This document shows positions 1 through 7,823 of a DNA stretch of 44,976 bases, in pieces. Under the pieces are notes generated by a model. The model searched no databases. It saw only the letters and a program-made list of their open reading frames with translations, and was not told the DNA's origin. A program made the position numbers and the translations under genes. The DNA is taken from NCBI GenBank assembly GCA_002307145.1, contig DBTR01000077.1:2764-47739 (forward strand), read 5' to 3'. This DNA is from Rhodospirillum sp. UBA1311 (GTDB lineage Bacteria > Pseudomonadota > Alphaproteobacteria > Rhodospirillales > Rhodospirillaceae). Numbering within the stretch: the first letter of the stretch is position 1; each line of letters opens with the position of its first letter.

Positions 1-1
1 C

Positions 2-799
2 TTCCAGCACTACGCCCTGTTCCGCAACATGAACGTGCTGGCGAACGTCGGCTTCGGGCTTTCCGTCCGCCCCCACGCCAGCCGCCCGCCGAAGGCCGAA
101 ATCGCCGCCCGCGCCCGCGAACTGCTCCGCCTCGTCCACCTCGAAGGCCTAGAAGACCGGTATCCGTCGCAGCTTTCGGGCGGCCAGCGCCAGCGCGTCG
201 CGCTCGCCCGCGCGCTCGCCATCGACCCGGGCGTGCTGCTGCTCGACGAGCCCTTCGGCGCGCTCGACGCCCAAGTGCGCAAGGAACTCCGCCGCTGGCT
301 GCGCGATCTCCACGAGCGCACCGGCCACACCACCCTGTTCGTCACCCACGACCAGGAGGAAGCCCTCGAACTCGCCGACCGGGTGGCGGTGATCCATGCG
401 GGAAAGGTCGAGCAGATCGCCGCGCCCGGCGCGCTTTACCAGAACCCGGCGACGCCGTTCGTCTGCGAGTTTCTCGGCTCGGCAAACCGGCTGGACGGCA
501 TCGCCACGAGGGGAGAAATCGCCATCGGCGACCGCCGCTATCCCACCGACGCCGCCGACGGCCCGCGCGCGATCTACGTCCGCGCCCACGATTTCGGCTT
601 GAGCGCCGCCGACGATCCGGAGGCCTTCCCGGGGACGGTCGAAGCCGTGCGCACCGTCGGCGCGCGAATGCACGTCGATCTCGCGCTCGACCTCGGCCCG
701 CATGTCGAGGCCGAGCTGCCGACCGAGGAGTTCACCCGCGCGCCATGGGCGGTGGGAGACCGCGCGGGCGCGGTCATCCGCAAGTTTCACACGTTCTGA
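2..799 (+). CDS. cysA: Sulfate/thiosulfate ABC transporter ATP-binding protein, 3' part
   Basis: The open frame runs in from the left edge, so the start codon and Walker A are outside the window; about 265 residues are visible. The first residues (FQHYALFRNMNVLANVGFGL) match the Q-loop region typical of CysA. An ABC signature LSGGQRQRVALARALA lies at about visible residues 58-73, Walker B with D-loop (VLLLDEPFGALD) at 78-89, and the switch histidine in FVTHDQEEA near 116. The C-terminal third fits the TOBE-like regulatory domain of this subfamily. CysA hydrolyses ATP on the cytoplasmic side of the CysTW permease to import sulfate or thiosulfate. The gene converges on the minus-strand lipoprotein gene with only three bases between the stops. 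Other nucleotide-binding subunits of the same class are the only serious alternative. Confidence 0.88.
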   Translation, partial: FQHYALFRNMNVLANVGFGLSVRPHASRPPKAEIAARARELLRLVHLEGLEDRYPSQLSGGQRQRVALARALAIDPGVLLLDEPFGALDAQVRKELRRWLRDLHERTGHTTLFVTHDQEEALELADRVAVIHAGKVEQIAAPGALYQNPATPFVCEFLGSANRLDGIATRGEIAIGDRRYPTDAADGPRAIYVRAHDFGLSAADDPEAFPGTVEAVRTVGARMHVDLALDLGPHVEAELPTEEFTRAPWAVGDRAGAVIRKFHTF

Positions 800-802
800 G
801 GA

Positions 803-1291
803 TTACTTGCCGATCGCCTTGTCGATCTGCGCTTCAAGATCGGATTTCTCCTTCTTCAAGGCTTCGAGGCGGGCCGCCTTATCCGCGGCAGGCGAGAAGC
901 TGTCGTTCTGCAACACGTCGATCTTCGCCTGGAGAACGTCCGCCTGGCGCTGCAAGTCGGCGTGCTGGGTCTTCGACTTCGCGAGCCGCGACTTCAGCGC
1001 CTGCACGTCGCTTTCAAGCGCGGCGGCGCGCGCGGCGGCGCTCGTCCGCTGGGCTTCGAGCGCGTCCTTCTGCGCATTGGCGCGCTCAAGCTCGCGCTGC
1101 TTCTGCAGGTTGACGTCCTGCTCGTTCTCGACCGCTTCCTTGCGCTCCTGCTGGCGCTTGTCGTAGGTGCCGTCGGAGAGGTTGGCGATGCCGGAGAAAA
1201 ACCCGCCCTTGGCCGGGTCCTCGCTCCGCGCGCAACCCGCGCTCGCCATCATCGCGGCGACGCATGCCGCCATCGTCATTGCCTTGATCAT
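803..1291 (-). CDS. Small coiled-coil lipoprotein
   Basis: A 162-residue protein with a lipoprotein signal peptide: a short charged start, an Ala/Met-rich hydrophobic stretch, and the lipobox SAGC with the lipidated Cys at residue 20. From about residue 45 to the end it is almost entirely charged heptad-rich helix (Gln, Glu, Lys, Ala), so a coiled coil is expected. The start at 1291 was chosen because it gives the signal peptide; the frame extends upstream without homology, overlapping the previous gene. It is the last gene of the minus-strand srf train and follows another lipoprotein gene by five bases, so the two are probably co-translated. I do not recognise a named family; an envelope or periplasmic role is inferred from the lipobox only. 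Confidence 0.75.
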   Translation of the reverse strand: MIKAMTMAACVAAMMASAGCARSEDPAKGGFFSGIANLSDGTYDKRQQERKEAVENEQDVNLQKQRELERANAQKDALEAQRTSAAARAAALESDVQALKSRLAKSKTQHADLQRQADVLQAKIDVLQNDSFSPAADKAARLEALKKEKSDLEAQIDKAIGK

Positions 1292-1296
1292 CGAGA

Positions 1297-1998
1297 TTAC
1301 CCCACTCGCGAAATTTTGCGGCGCGTCACCAGCCCGTCGAGGTCGGTTTCGAGCGACGCGATCTGGTTCTTCAAGGTCGCGATCTGCGCGTCCACTTCGG
1401 CGGTCTGCTGCGACGACGCCTTGGCCGCCGCCTCGTCCCGCGCGGTCTGGTATTCCGCCTCGCGCTTCTTCAGGTTGGCGACGGTCTGCTGCAAATACTT
1501 GATGTTGTCGTCGACCTTCGCGAGTTCGGCCTTCGCCTGGCTCTGGGTGATGGTGTTGGCCGCGATTTTCTTGTCGAGCGCCGCCAGTGCCGCCTTGTCG
1601 CTTTCGATCACCGTGTGGCTGCTGTCGATCAGGCCGGAGAGGCGCTGGTTGTCGGCGCGCAGGTCGTTGGCCATCGCGTCGAGGCGCGATTCCTCGTTGG
1701 CGTAGGTTTCCTGCTTGCTCGCCACCATGTAGCCCGCCGCGCCGCCCGCCGCCGCGCCCGCGCCGCAGCCGATCGCCGCGCCACCGCCCTTGTGATGGCT
1801 GGAGGCGAGAATGCCGATCAGCGCGCCCGCGATGCACCCGGCCAATGCGCCTTCGCCGATGGTCTGGTTGAAGGTGTTCGCCTGCTCGCGCATCTTCTGC
1901 TCGGCTGGAGTCCGCGCGGTGTCGCCGGTGGTGGCGGAGCAGGCCCCCAGCAGCAGCGCCATCCCGAGCGCCACGGCCTTGATCACGGAATTCGCCAT
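1297..1998 (-). CDS. Lipoprotein with glycine-zipper and coiled coil
   Basis: A 233-residue lipoprotein. The N-terminus MANSVIKAVALGMALLLGAC is a signal peptide ending in a lipobox, with Cys 20 as the acylation site. Residues about 45-90 are Gly/Ala-rich with spaced glycines (for example GCGAGAAAGGAAG), the pattern of glycine-zipper membrane or pore segments in Rick_17kDa/OmpA-linked lipoproteins. From about residue 95 onwards the chain is a long predicted coiled coil. The start at 1998 has a good GGAG ribosome-binding site; an in-frame ATG 39 bases upstream is less well supported. It lies 20 bases downstream of the FGE-like gene and five bases upstream of the next lipoprotein. The function is unknown; it may anchor or insert part of the srf-encoded apparatus in the outer membrane. 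Confidence 0.78.
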   Translation of the reverse strand: MANSVIKAVALGMALLLGACSATTGDTARTPAEQKMREQANTFNQTIGEGALAGCIAGALIGILASSHHKGGGAAIGCGAGAAAGGAAGYMVASKQETYANEESRLDAMANDLRADNQRLSGLIDSSHTVIESDKAALAALDKKIAANTITQSQAKAELAKVDDNIKYLQQTVANLKKREAEYQTARDEAAAKASSQQTAEVDAQIATLKNQIASLETDLDGLVTRRKISRVG

Positions 1999-2018
1999 TT
2001 CGTCTCCTGGTGGCCCCC

Positions 2019-3608
2019 TCAGGGGACCGCTTTCCATTCATCGAGCCACTTCTGGCGGCTCACCTTCATCTCGCTACGATATGTCAGGACATGCTTGAGG
2101 TGAAGCGTCACGAACGGCACCAGACTCTCCAGGCCCAAACCCTTCAGTTCCGTCGCGAGCAGATCCTTCTGCCGCTTCAAGGTATCCTCGCCATAGTCCT
2201 CGGCGGTGCGGATCACGGTGTCGGCGTAATAGCGCAGGTTGTCGTCCATCACGCCCTGGTCGCGCTTCAGCGCCGTCTCGTAATCCTTGGTGCGCTCCGC
2301 GTCCGGCGCGCGTTTCTTTTGCGACTCCGTCAGGCTCGCCAGGGTATCGATGGCGAGGCCGTCGTCCTTCAGCTTGCGCCCGAGGAACGCGCCCATCCGG
2401 AGCGCGGTCTTCGCCGCCCGGTCGCGCTGCTCGTCGCGCATCGCGATGTTGGCGCGCAGATCGGCGCGGAGCTGCTCCAATCTCGCTTTCATTTCAGGTG
2501 TCGGCGCGGCTTTCGCAATCTGCTCCAGCTCCGCGATCGGGTCTTCCGCGCGTTTGCCCAACGCGCTCGCGCTCGCCTCGGGCGCGGAAGCCGAGCCGAG
2601 CTTCTCCCACGCCGCCTGCACTGCCTGCAACTGCGCCGCCGTGCCCAGCACCGGCGCCGCTACCGCGACGCGGAAGCCGGTGGTCTTCGATCGGCGCGGC
2701 CCGTTGGCGTCGAAATACGGCACCTCGGCGCGCATCGCGGTGCGAATGTCGGATTGCGCGGTGAGATAATTGCCGCCGCGCACGGTGAAGCCGCCCGCCG
2801 CCCCCTGCTCGCGCCCGAGCTTGTTCAAATGAAACGGCGCGAACACGATCTCATCCAGATTGCCGAGCATGTCGAACAGCCCGAGCGGATTGGGCTTCAA
2901 CAGCCCGGTCAACTGCGGCTTACCGTTCGCCGATTGCGTGCCCGCGAACCAGACGTACTTCGTCATCCCCTCCGGCATCGGAAACACCGGCTCGGCGAAG
3001 TCCGCATCCGCCACTGCCGCGCCGCCCCGCGCCGCAAACTCCCACTCGGTCTCGGTCGGCAGGCGCACGAACCCGGCCTCGTCGCCGTTCTTCGGCAGCG
3101 CCTTCGCCGCGGTCTTCAACAGCCAGGTCGAATACCGCTCGGAAAACCCGACCGCATCGAACCACGCCACCCCGCCCTTCGCCAGCCGCTTGCCCAAATT
3201 CGGCTGCGGGCACGCCTCCTCCATCACCGCCGCATATTGCAGCTCGCTAACCTCGTACTTCGCCAGCCAGTACTCCCGCGCGTTCGCGCCCCCCGGCAAA
3301 CTTCCGGCGATCCACTCCCGCCGCGGCCCCTCGGCATACCCCCGCTCCGCCGACGGACTCCCCAACGTCACCGCCCGGTCGCCCAAAGCCCCCTCGGCCG
3401 GAACCGCCACCCGCCGAAACGCCATCGCCCCGCCGCACGGCATCGGTAGGATCACATCATCCTGCATCGGCTGGGGGTTGAAGAATTTGGCGTCCCAGTC
3501 GGCGGCCAAAGCTGGCGACGTTAAAGCTAAAAACAAGGCCAGGGCACTGCCCTGGACCCGCCGGGGCCTTGGGCCCCGGGCCCCACTTGTTTTTGCGCGG
3601 AGCGCCAT
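2019..3608 (-). CDS. Secreted formylglycine-generating-enzyme-like (SUMF1 domain) protein
   Basis: A 529-residue protein whose residues about 60-318 have the FGE-sulfatase/SUMF1 fold signatures: RLPTETEWEFAARGG (182-196), NPLGLFDMLGNLDEIV (240-255) and a closing GFRVA (311-315). The usual GNVWEW motif is degraded to GNLDEI and no cysteine pair for formylglycine formation is visible, so a structural or ligand-binding role is more likely than catalysis. The remaining 210 residues are charged and helical. The only usable ATG that gives a signal peptide (hydrophobic core ALALFLALTSPALA, cleavage near residue 36) lies inside a palindromic repeat, so the first 20 or so residues are repeat-encoded; a TTG or CTG start closer to the core cannot be excluded. 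It follows the ABC permease gene in the same train, separated by the repeat. Confidence 0.75.
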   Translation of the reverse strand: MALRAKTSGARGPRPRRVQGSALALFLALTSPALAADWDAKFFNPQPMQDDVILPMPCGGAMAFRRVAVPAEGALGDRAVTLGSPSAERGYAEGPRREWIAGSLPGGANAREYWLAKYEVSELQYAAVMEEACPQPNLGKRLAKGGVAWFDAVGFSERYSTWLLKTAAKALPKNGDEAGFVRLPTETEWEFAARGGAAVADADFAEPVFPMPEGMTKYVWFAGTQSANGKPQLTGLLKPNPLGLFDMLGNLDEIVFAPFHLNKLGREQGAAGGFTVRGGNYLTAQSDIRTAMRAEVPYFDANGPRRSKTTGFRVAVAAPVLGTAAQLQAVQAAWEKLGSASAPEASASALGKRAEDPIAELEQIAKAAPTPEMKARLEQLRADLRANIAMRDEQRDRAAKTALRMGAFLGRKLKDDGLAIDTLASLTESQKKRAPDAERTKDYETALKRDQGVMDDNLRYYADTVIRTAEDYGEDTLKRQKDLLATELKGLGLESLVPFVTLHLKHVLTYRSEMKVSRQKWLDEWKAVP

Positions 3609-3708
3609 AGAGCCACTCTCTCCCCGTGATGGCTGATCGCCGCTTCGCGGCAAAAAACCAAACGGGGTCTGGGGCCCGAGGCCCCAGCGGGCCCGGGCAG
3701 AGCCCGGC
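3536..3708. repeat. Palindromic intergenic repeat, copy A
   Basis: About 170 bases with nested inverted repeats: small GC hairpins at both ends, for example GGGCACTGCCC at 3542, and a central pair of arms containing TTTTTGCGCGGAGCGCC on one side and its diverged inverse (GCTTCGCGGCAAAAAAC) on the other. A second copy with the same layout and orientation is at 5651-5814. Bases differ between copies but the stems are kept, which points to a selected cruciform or RNA structure. It lies between the ABC permease gene and the FGE-like gene and supplies the apparent start codon of the latter. Confidence 0.8.
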
Positions 3709-3726
3709 TCTTTCTTTCCAATCCAA

Positions 3727-4947
3727 TCAAACATCGCGCAGGCTTTCGGCTGGGTCGACATGGGCGGCGCGGCGGCCTGCCGCGAGAGCGGCGAGGAACG
3801 CGGCAGCGAGGGTTGCGGCGGCGGCTATGGCGAAGTGGAGCGGCGGCAGGCGGCAGACGAATTCGTTGGCGCCGAGGTTCTGGCCGAGGGCGGCGTCGAA
3901 CCCGGCGGCGACGCCGAGGTAGACCGCGCCGGAGAGGAGGATGCCGAGCGCGGCGACGAGCAGGCCCTGGACGGCGGGGAAGCTGGCGGCAGCGGCGCCC
4001 GAGAAGCCGATCAGACGGAGCAGCGCGAGGTCGCGGCGCTTGCGCTCGACATTGGCCCAGAGGGATGCGCCGAGGGAGAGGAGGAAGCCGGTCGCGCCGA
4101 TGGCGGCGAGGACGACGACGATCAAGCCGAGGACGCGGTCGATGGCCTTGACGCTTTCGATCTCGGCGGCGCGGGTGCGGACTTCCATGCCTTGGGCGCG
4201 CAGGCGCTCGGCGAGCGGCGCGACGCCGTCGAGGTCGCGGGCATAGAGGCGCAGGCCCGCGAACAGGCGCGGCTCGGCGGCGTCGCGCGGCGTGCCTGTG
4301 TCGACGCCGAGGGCGGGCGCGGCGTGGCCGTCGCGGAAGTCCTCGGTGGCGAGGAGCAGATTGACGGGCACGAACGCGGCGGCGCGGCCGAAGGCACTTT
4401 CGGGGATGATTCCGGCGACGGTGAGGGGGAAGCGCGCGGCCTGGGTTTCGCCGTTGAGGGTGCGCGCGACCTGGGCGGTGAAGCTGCCGCCCGCCGCAAC
4501 GCCGAGGCGCTGCGCGGCGGTGGCGGAGAGCCAGACGCTGCGGCCATTGGGCGGTTGCGCGCCGTCCGGCAGCAGCGGATCGCCCGCCGCGCTCGGCACC
4601 ATTTCGAGGCCGGGGTAGGACTTGCCGTCCGTCCCGCGCGCGTCGAGGGTCGCCGAGAGCGAGCGCGAGCGCGGCGCAAGGAAGCCGACATCGGAGCGCT
4701 TGGCGAGGTCGGCGATCCATTCGGGCGTGAGGCGCTGGCTGCCGACGATCACCACCTCGCGGTTGACCGGATCGGCCAGCAGGCGCTGCTGCAGCGTATA
4801 GACCATCCCGGATTTCAGCCCGAACAGCACCAGCAGCGGCGTCATCACCGCCGCCAGCGCCAGCACCAGGCACGCCGACACCCGCCAATCGTGGCGGAAG
4901 TCGGCAATCGCCAGCCGCGCCGCCTGCCGCATGCCGCGCGCGCTCAT
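3727..4947 (-). CDS. ABC transporter permease, FtsX/MacB type
   Basis: A 406-residue membrane protein with the FtsX layout: one N-terminal membrane segment (about residues 18-40), a large periplasmic domain of some 230 residues, and three C-terminal segments (around 280-305, 325-350 and 370-395). The cytoplasmic loop ERKRRDLALLRLIGFSG is the coupling motif typical of MacB/LolE-class permeases. Its ATG overlaps the stop of the ATPase gene as ATGA, so the pair is translationally coupled. Such transporters do not move substrates through a channel but transmit ATP-driven motion to periplasmic partners, for example lipoprotein release or peptide extrusion. The neighbouring lipoproteins make a Lol-like or MacB-like job attractive, but that is inference. 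Confidence 0.85.
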   Translation of the reverse strand: MSARGMRQAARLAIADFRHDWRVSACLVLALAAVMTPLLVLFGLKSGMVYTLQQRLLADPVNREVVIVGSQRLTPEWIADLAKRSDVGFLAPRSRSLSATLDARGTDGKSYPGLEMVPSAAGDPLLPDGAQPPNGRSVWLSATAAQRLGVAAGGSFTAQVARTLNGETQAARFPLTVAGIIPESAFGRAAAFVPVNLLLATEDFRDGHAAPALGVDTGTPRDAAEPRLFAGLRLYARDLDGVAPLAERLRAQGMEVRTRAAEIESVKAIDRVLGLIVVVLAAIGATGFLLSLGASLWANVERKRRDLALLRLIGFSGAAAASFPAVQGLLVAALGILLSGAVYLGVAAGFDAALGQNLGANEFVCRLPPLHFAIAAAATLAAAFLAALAAGRRAAHVDPAESLRDV

Positions 4948-5645
4948 GACGCCAACTCCAGCCGCCCGCCACCCGGCGCGGCCACGGTGGAATACCGCGT
5001 CAGCCCCAGGCTCTCGACCCGCGCCCAGTCGTGGCTGACCAAAATCAGCGCCGTTCCCAGCGACTTCACCAGATCGAGCAGCAGCCCCAGCACCGCGTCC
5101 GCGTTCACCGGGTCGAGCGACGCGGTCGGCTCGTCCGCCAACAACAGCGCAGGCCGGTGCGCCAGCGCGCGCGCGATCGCCGCCCGCTGCCGCTCGCCGA
5201 TCGACAACTGCGCCGGCATCTTCCCCAGATGCGGCCCGAGCTTCAGCGCCGCCACCAACGCGTCGAAATTCACCCCACCCGGCGTCTGCCCCAGCAGCGC
5301 GGGCGAAAGCCCGATGTTCTGCCGCACGTTCAGAAACGGCAGCAGCCCCCCAGTCTGCAAGATATACCCCACCGCCGACGCCCGCAGCCCCGCCAGCCGG
5401 TCCGCATTCCCGGCCCGCCACGCCGCCGCCACGTCCACCGCCCCAAACCCGAACCGCCCCGCCTCCGTAGGCCGCAACACCAGCCCCAAGGCATCCAAAA
5501 CCGTGCTCTTGCCGCTGCCGCTCGGCCCGGTGATCGCCACCGCCTGCCCCGGCTGCACCACGAACCGCGGCACCTCCATCGCAAACCCGTCCGCCGCCGT
5601 TCCGCGCCGGATCACCACAGCTTCAAGGTCAAGCAAGGCGGTCAT
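4944..5645 (-). CDS. ABC transporter ATP-binding protein, LolD/MacB type
   Basis: A 233-residue ATPase with Walker A GPSGSGKS (residues 40-47), a slightly atypical ABC signature LSIGERQRAAIARAL (147-161), Walker B LLLADEPTASLD (167-178) and the switch histidine in LVSHD (205). Length and motif spacing match the LolD/FtsE/MacB family that pairs with FtsX-type permeases; the next gene is exactly that. The start at 5645 gives an ordinary N-terminus MTALLDLEAV. Just upstream lies copy B of the palindromic repeat, so the ATPase-permease pair sits between two repeat copies. Expected to be cytoplasmic, bound to the permease. The substrate is not evident. Confidence 0.88.
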   Translation of the reverse strand: MTALLDLEAVVIRRGTAADGFAMEVPRFVVQPGQAVAITGPSGSGKSTVLDALGLVLRPTEAGRFGFGAVDVAAAWRAGNADRLAGLRASAVGYILQTGGLLPFLNVRQNIGLSPALLGQTPGGVNFDALVAALKLGPHLGKMPAQLSIGERQRAAIARALAHRPALLLADEPTASLDPVNADAVLGLLLDLVKSLGTALILVSHDWARVESLGLTRYSTVAAPGGGRLELAS

Positions 5646-5650
5646 GAGAT

Positions 5651-5814
5651 CAGGGCTCCGCCCTGAACCCGCTGGGGTCGCGGACCCCAGACCCCATTTG
5701 TTTTTGCGCGTAGCGCCATAAAGCCATCGCACCCGCGTGATGACTGCGCTACGCGCAAAAAAACAAAGGGGGTTTGGGGCATAGCCCCAAGCGGGGCCCG
5801 GGGCGGCAGCCCCG
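5651..5814. repeat. Palindromic intergenic repeat, copy B
   Basis: Same architecture and orientation as the copy at 3536-3708: terminal hairpin GGGCTCCGCCC, a second stem CTGGGGTCGCGGACCCCAG, central arms TTTTTGCGCGTAGCGCC and its inverse GCGCTACGCGCAAAAAAAC, and a final GGGGCGGCAGCCCC. Within this copy the central arms match better than in copy A. It lies between the secreted vWA gene and the ABC ATPase gene. Compensating differences between copies support a folded structure. Confidence 0.8.
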
Positions 5815-5832
5815 CATCTCTCTCCCGCCCGA

Positions 5833-7809
5833 TCATGGCAGCGCGTCGAGCGGGATGGCGGCGACCTGTTCGCCGGGGTCGGCGCCGGTATCGAGGGCGA
5901 CCCAGCGGTCGACGTCGTCGTGGATGATCTGGTAGAGGCGGAGTTTGCGGTTGATCTCGTCGAGGAACGCCTGCTGTTGGGCGATCGACCAGCTCGACCA
6001 GGTTTCCTGGTCGAGGTCGAGGATCTTGCTGCGGTAGGGCAGATCGTCAAGGTATTCGCCGAGCAGGCCGAGGTCGGCGAGTTTGCTGGCCTTGGGGTCG
6101 TTGACGGCGTTCGGGTCGCGGCCGAGGGTGGCGGCGACCGAGCGCATTTTCGAGAAGAAGTCGGTGGGCGAGAGCTGCGCCGCCTGCCCTGCATCGGCGA
6201 TGCCTTTGAGCACCTGCTGCATGTCGGAGAGCTGGTTCTTGGTGAGCAGGACGCGGACCTCGGTGGTCGGGACTTCCGGCTGTTCGAGGGAGCGATCGGA
6301 GATCCAGGCGCGGAACAGCGGCGGGGCCTGAGTGTTCTCGGTCCGGCCGAGGTAGGCGAGCTGCATCGCGTGGCCGAGCATCGCGGTGTCGATGCGGATG
6401 CGGTCCGCCGCGCTGTCGCCGCCCTTCAGGTATTCGGGGTCGGAGGTGCGCGCCGCGCCGGGGGTCGCCTCGCCGCGATAGGCGGCGTTGACCTGCCCGA
6501 CGATGGCGTCGCCGAGGGAATCCACGATGTTGCCGAAGGCGTCGACCGAGCCGACCGGCACCGGGTAATAGAGCGGGCGCGGCACCAGCGGGTGGGCGGA
6601 GAGGGTCTTGTACTGCGCCTCGGCCTCGGCGTGGTTGGCCTTGCCCTCCGGCGTAAGGAGGTGCATGGCGTAGATCGCGACGCCACGATGCTGGGCTTCG
6701 AGGCGCACCTGTTCGGCATCGAGCATGGTCGAGCCGAGGGGATCGTTGCCTTTCAGCGCGCCCGCGTCGGTGATCAGGACGACGTAGCGCCCGCCGAAAG
6801 CGTTCCAGTTGATATCGTTGACCGCAGTCATCACGCCCGCGTAGGCGTCTTCGGAGAAGCGCGGCGTCGAGACGGTGGCGGCCTTCACGCTCGCAACCTT
6901 GTCGAGGAAGGCCTTGCCGGTCTTGGTTTCCTCGGGGTCTGCGTAGAGACGCGAGACGTATTCGAGCTTCGGCGCGGCTTCGAGGTTGGAGCGATAGGCG
7001 ACGAGGCCGAAGCGCACGCGGTCGGCGATCCCGGCCTTTTCCACCCGTTCGGTGATCCGGCGCACGGCTTCGCGGGTGCGGTCGATATAGGGGTTCATCG
7101 AGACCGTGGTGTCGATGACGAAGACCACGGCGGCGCGGAAGTTGCGGAGTTCGGCGGTCTGATCGGCGGGCTTGGCGGCTTTCTCGTCCGCCTGCTTCGA
7201 AACCGAGGCGACCTGAAGGACGCGGGCGCGATGCCCGGTGCCGGTGAAGGTTTCCTCCGCCGAGAGGATCGGCAGCAGGTAGAAGTTCTTGGTGATGTCG
7301 ACGTAGGTGGCGGGCTCGATGGAGAGCACCTTGGGCTCTGCCTTGCCCGCGAGGACCTCTTTCCGCAGCGGCGCTTCCGCCTTGCCCGGAGCGTCGGAGT
7401 CCAAAAGGTTCACGAGATCGGCGCGGTCGCGGTAGAGCAGCGCGCGGTCGCGGCCCGCCGGATTGGTGAACGCGAGCGCCAGCTGCTGCTTCCACGGCAG
7501 GGTGAAGTCCGCCGCCAGCCAGCCGTCGGTGCGGTTGCGCGCGGTGAGCCCTACCTCCAGCCATTCCGCGCCGTTCACCATCTTGCGGCCGTAGACGTAG
7601 AAGCGGGTGAGCGCGGGTTGCGCCGCGCCCGGGCCGGTGCCGGGCTCGCGCTTCAGGCTCGCGCCGGGACGGGTGAGGACGCGCTGGTAGAGGGTTTTCT
7701 TGCCCTCCATCAAGAGCGGCGCGTGGCCGACCTCCGCCGCCTGCGCCGCAGCGCCGCCCGCGAGCGCGACCATGGCCGCCAAGCCCACCGCCAGGAACAC
7801 CCGCCGCAT
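5833..7809 (-). CDS. Secreted vWA-domain protein, PpkA C-terminus-like
   Basis: A 658-residue protein with a clear signal peptide (MRRVFLAVGLAAMVALAGGA, cleavage near residue 25). Residues about 30-110 resemble an SH3-like module; a vWA domain follows, with the metal-site motif FVIDTTVSM (DTTVS at 233-237) and VVLITDAGALKGND further on. The wording of the vWA segment resembles the periplasmic domain of the type VI secretion kinase PpkA, but no kinase domain is present. The C-terminal 200 residues are helical and unassigned. The start at 7809 was chosen for its GGGAGAG ribosome-binding site and signal peptide. It follows the Sel1-like gene by 14 bases in the srf train. Its role is probably a periplasmic metal-dependent protein-binding module; no secretion genes of the T6SS core are in view. 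Confidence 0.8.
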   Translation of the reverse strand: MRRVFLAVGLAAMVALAGGAAAQAAEVGHAPLLMEGKKTLYQRVLTRPGASLKREPGTGPGAAQPALTRFYVYGRKMVNGAEWLEVGLTARNRTDGWLAADFTLPWKQQLALAFTNPAGRDRALLYRDRADLVNLLDSDAPGKAEAPLRKEVLAGKAEPKVLSIEPATYVDITKNFYLLPILSAEETFTGTGHRARVLQVASVSKQADEKAAKPADQTAELRNFRAAVVFVIDTTVSMNPYIDRTREAVRRITERVEKAGIADRVRFGLVAYRSNLEAAPKLEYVSRLYADPEETKTGKAFLDKVASVKAATVSTPRFSEDAYAGVMTAVNDINWNAFGGRYVVLITDAGALKGNDPLGSTMLDAEQVRLEAQHRGVAIYAMHLLTPEGKANHAEAEAQYKTLSAHPLVPRPLYYPVPVGSVDAFGNIVDSLGDAIVGQVNAAYRGEATPGAARTSDPEYLKGGDSAADRIRIDTAMLGHAMQLAYLGRTENTQAPPLFRAWISDRSLEQPEVPTTEVRVLLTKNQLSDMQQVLKGIADAGQAAQLSPTDFFSKMRSVAATLGRDPNAVNDPKASKLADLGLLGEYLDDLPYRSKILDLDQETWSSWSIAQQQAFLDEINRKLRLYQIIHDDVDRWVALDTGADPGEQVAAIPLDALP

Positions 7810-7823
7810 CGCTTGCTCTCCCA

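Noticed and set aside
803..2041. A 412-codon minus-strand frame spanning both lipoprotein genes
   Set aside because: Its first two thirds read the upstream lipoprotein gene out of frame; only the last 162 codons, with their own signal peptide, are real.
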